From: Cranoglanis bouderius
Taxonomy: Eukaryota > Chordata > Actinopteri > Siluriformes > Cranoglanididae
Direction: 5' to 3'
Assembly (NCBI GenBank): GCA_023630585.1
Contig: CM042544.1
Location: forward strand, 12,673,756 to 12,737,755
Length of the DNA stretch: 64,000 nt
Below are positions 62,225-64,000 of this stretch, one piece after another. A program made the position numbers and the translations under genes. The first letter of the stretch is position 1. Each line of letters begins with the position of its first letter. The notes under the pieces are model-generated. The model was not told the DNA's origin and did not search any database. It saw nothing but the letters and a program-made list of their open reading frames with translations.

Positions 62225-63715
62225 GAACTTTCAATAGATAGAAATCTTCTCTGCTAGCGTCACAAGTTTCAGAAGTAGAATTTCCTAATATATATAAGAA
62301 GAAGAAGAAAAAGAAGAAAGCTTTTATTTGTCACATATACGTTCAAATTGGGACCTTCAGGATTTATGGTGTATTGTTTTGGTAGTTTACTTAAATAGGA
62401 ACATAATCTCAGATTGTCAAGCTCACCAGGCAATTGGTTTATTTCTACATTGTGTCTGTAACTACAAAGTAAACTGACATGTCTAAGCAAAAGGTGTAGA
62501 CTTCAGAAATTGGGCCAAGGATTAATTTCAAGGATTAATATCTAGCCATATCAAATCTATTAGTGCTGCAGTAATAGATGGTGGACAGCTGCTATCATCA
62601 TGGATTTACCATCAATTTCATATTTACGATGGATTTTAATGCAGAAAAAGTTATGAATTATTATTACAAATAACGGACCAATTGTTTTGGACAGCCTATT
62701 CATATTAGCACCAATAAGCAGTTCCAGTGGTTCTGTAATAGCTATATGATGTCCACATGGTGATCTATTTGATTTAAATTTGATTCTCAGACTACATCAC
62801 AAGTCCTAAAATGCACAGCCCTCCACTGCCGTTTTTGTTTGTCCTGATCATGCTGTACATAGCGGACTAGAGGCTAGCGTTGGAGATTTGCTAGTGTGGG
62901 TGGTGAAAAAAAAAAATACTGGCCAAATGTTCATGAACAGATCAGGCCTCAGCAGGCCTCTGGCTCTGAACACCGTGAATCTCACAGTCGCCTTACGAGG
63001 CCCTGAAATCCCTTTCGTTCCTATCTCTTTCTGCTTCCCTCTATTCAGTCATCCGTTGAAACTTCTGCGCTGGAGTTATAAATATTTTCATTGAATTCAG
63101 TGTAAAATCAGCCAAAATGGAAATGTTGTGCTGGAAGTTATGCATGTTTTAAATAAGAATCTCTATTCTCTCTATCCCTGACCAAGTACTATGTGTAAAA
63201 GGAACATTTCCCTTTGGGCAGCTGTTAACATAAGTACCAGTATTATAAAAGATGAAGGATATAAGGATGGATCTATGTGTAATAAAAGATATAAACAACT
63301 ACATTGAAAATACCAGTGTTATGTTCAAAGGATATATAAATCTGGTTTTGCGGTAACTGTTGATGTAATCATAAAGACTGTGCTTATCCCAGGACTCCTA
63401 TTTACAATATGCACGTACCTTCACCTGTCAATGTTTCCTCCTCATGACATCTCGTGGAGTTTTTCTTTGCCACTGTCATCTCTGGCTTGCTCATTAGGGA
63501 TCTAAATTAATAATGTATATAATATATAATTAAAATTGAACTGAATAAATATATGCCAATGAACTGAATAAATATATGCCAATGAACCAATGTGCACTGT
63601 GTATCTGGCCATAGAGGATGGATGTTTTGAGAGTTATGGTCTGGGAGAAGAAAATGTTATTCCTTGTCTTTTGGGCTTTCAATGTTTATGATCTTATTTC
63701 CTCTGTTCATTACAG
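62223..63715. other. Non-coding stretch, no feature recognised
   Basis: AT-rich; a short direct duplication occurs at about 63542-63586 (GAACTGAATAAATATATGCC twice). Confidence 0.5.
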
Positions 63716-63724
63716 TCCTGCATT

Positions 63725-63790
63725 GGTGTTTAGAGTTATGAGCTACTAACCAGAAGGTTGTGAGTTCAAAGCTTAGTACTACCAGATGTT
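63725..63790 (+). repeat. tRNA-derived SINE fragment
   Basis: GAGCTACTAACCAGAAGGTT followed by GTGAGTTCAAAGC resembles the tRNA-like part (B box region) of fish SINEs. It is truncated at both ends. Confidence 0.5.
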
Positions 63791-64000
63791 TATGTGCTAG
63801 TTGGAAAACATGTTACTGGTGCTAAAAGTATGTGTTGTTGATTATCTCTTTTTGAAAGCAGAATAAAAAGCGAGAAAATGGCTGTGCTGTGTCCTCGTTC
63901 CAATTACACTATTTTGCACAGTCATGTTTGTTCTTCCACACTTTTGCACTGTCTCGCACTGTTCTCTCTTTGTTCTCCGCAGAACTGTGAGGGTGGATGT

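Overview
This is vertebrate nuclear DNA, almost certainly from a teleost fish. The coding exons are short and separated by introns with GT/AG boundaries. Simple repeats are very abundant: (CA)n, (CT)n, (AT)n and poly(A)/(T). The intergenic and intronic space is crowded with decayed Tc1/mariner transposons of the kinds typical of fish. A Tc1-rich lineage such as catfish would fit, but that is only a guess.

Four genes are supported. (1) The 3' half of trim46 (+ strand, 1-4790, six exons; RING/B-box exons lie before the window). (2) A small secreted single-EF-hand protein that I cannot name (+ strand, coding exons 16009-16979, with a probable non-coding first exon near 14.0 kb). (3) A complete slc50a1 (SWEET1 sugar transporter, - strand, 31442-44082, six exons, 219 aa). 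(4) A complete efna1 (GPI-anchored ephrin-A1, - strand, 49673-61035, five exons, 227 aa). The order TRIM46 - SLC50A1 - EFNA1 matches human chromosome 1q22, but DPM3 and KRTCAP2, which lie between them in human, were not found here. The four genes have unrelated roles (neuronal microtubule organisation, a secreted calcium-binding candidate, sugar transport, Eph receptor signalling). Their grouping is conserved synteny, not a pathway.

Layout: 1-5.0 kb trim46, with a Tc1 copy in its last intron. 5.0-13.9 kb is non-coding, with a decayed duplicate of the trim46 last exon, a roughly 0.5 kb duplicated block (6.65 and 9.9 kb) and three Tc1-type elements. 14.0-17.2 kb is the EF-hand gene. 17.2-31.4 kb is non-coding, with MITEs, a hAT element with target-site duplication, a Harbinger-type MITE and Tc1 remnants. 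31.4-44.1 kb is slc50a1, whose introns hold several nested Tc1/SINE insertions. 44.1-48.6 kb is intergenic, with a long repeat and two Tc1 copies, one carrying a MITE inside it. 48.6-61.2 kb is efna1 with a 9 kb first intron. 61.2-64 kb is non-coding, with a possible splice acceptor of a further gene at the very end.

No new defence, toxin or other multi-gene system is visible. The most useful observations are the unnamed EF-hand gene, the trim46 terminal-exon duplicate, the simple repeats that act as splice-acceptor tracts in three genes, a proline-to-serine change in slc50a1, and the well-delimited mobile elements.
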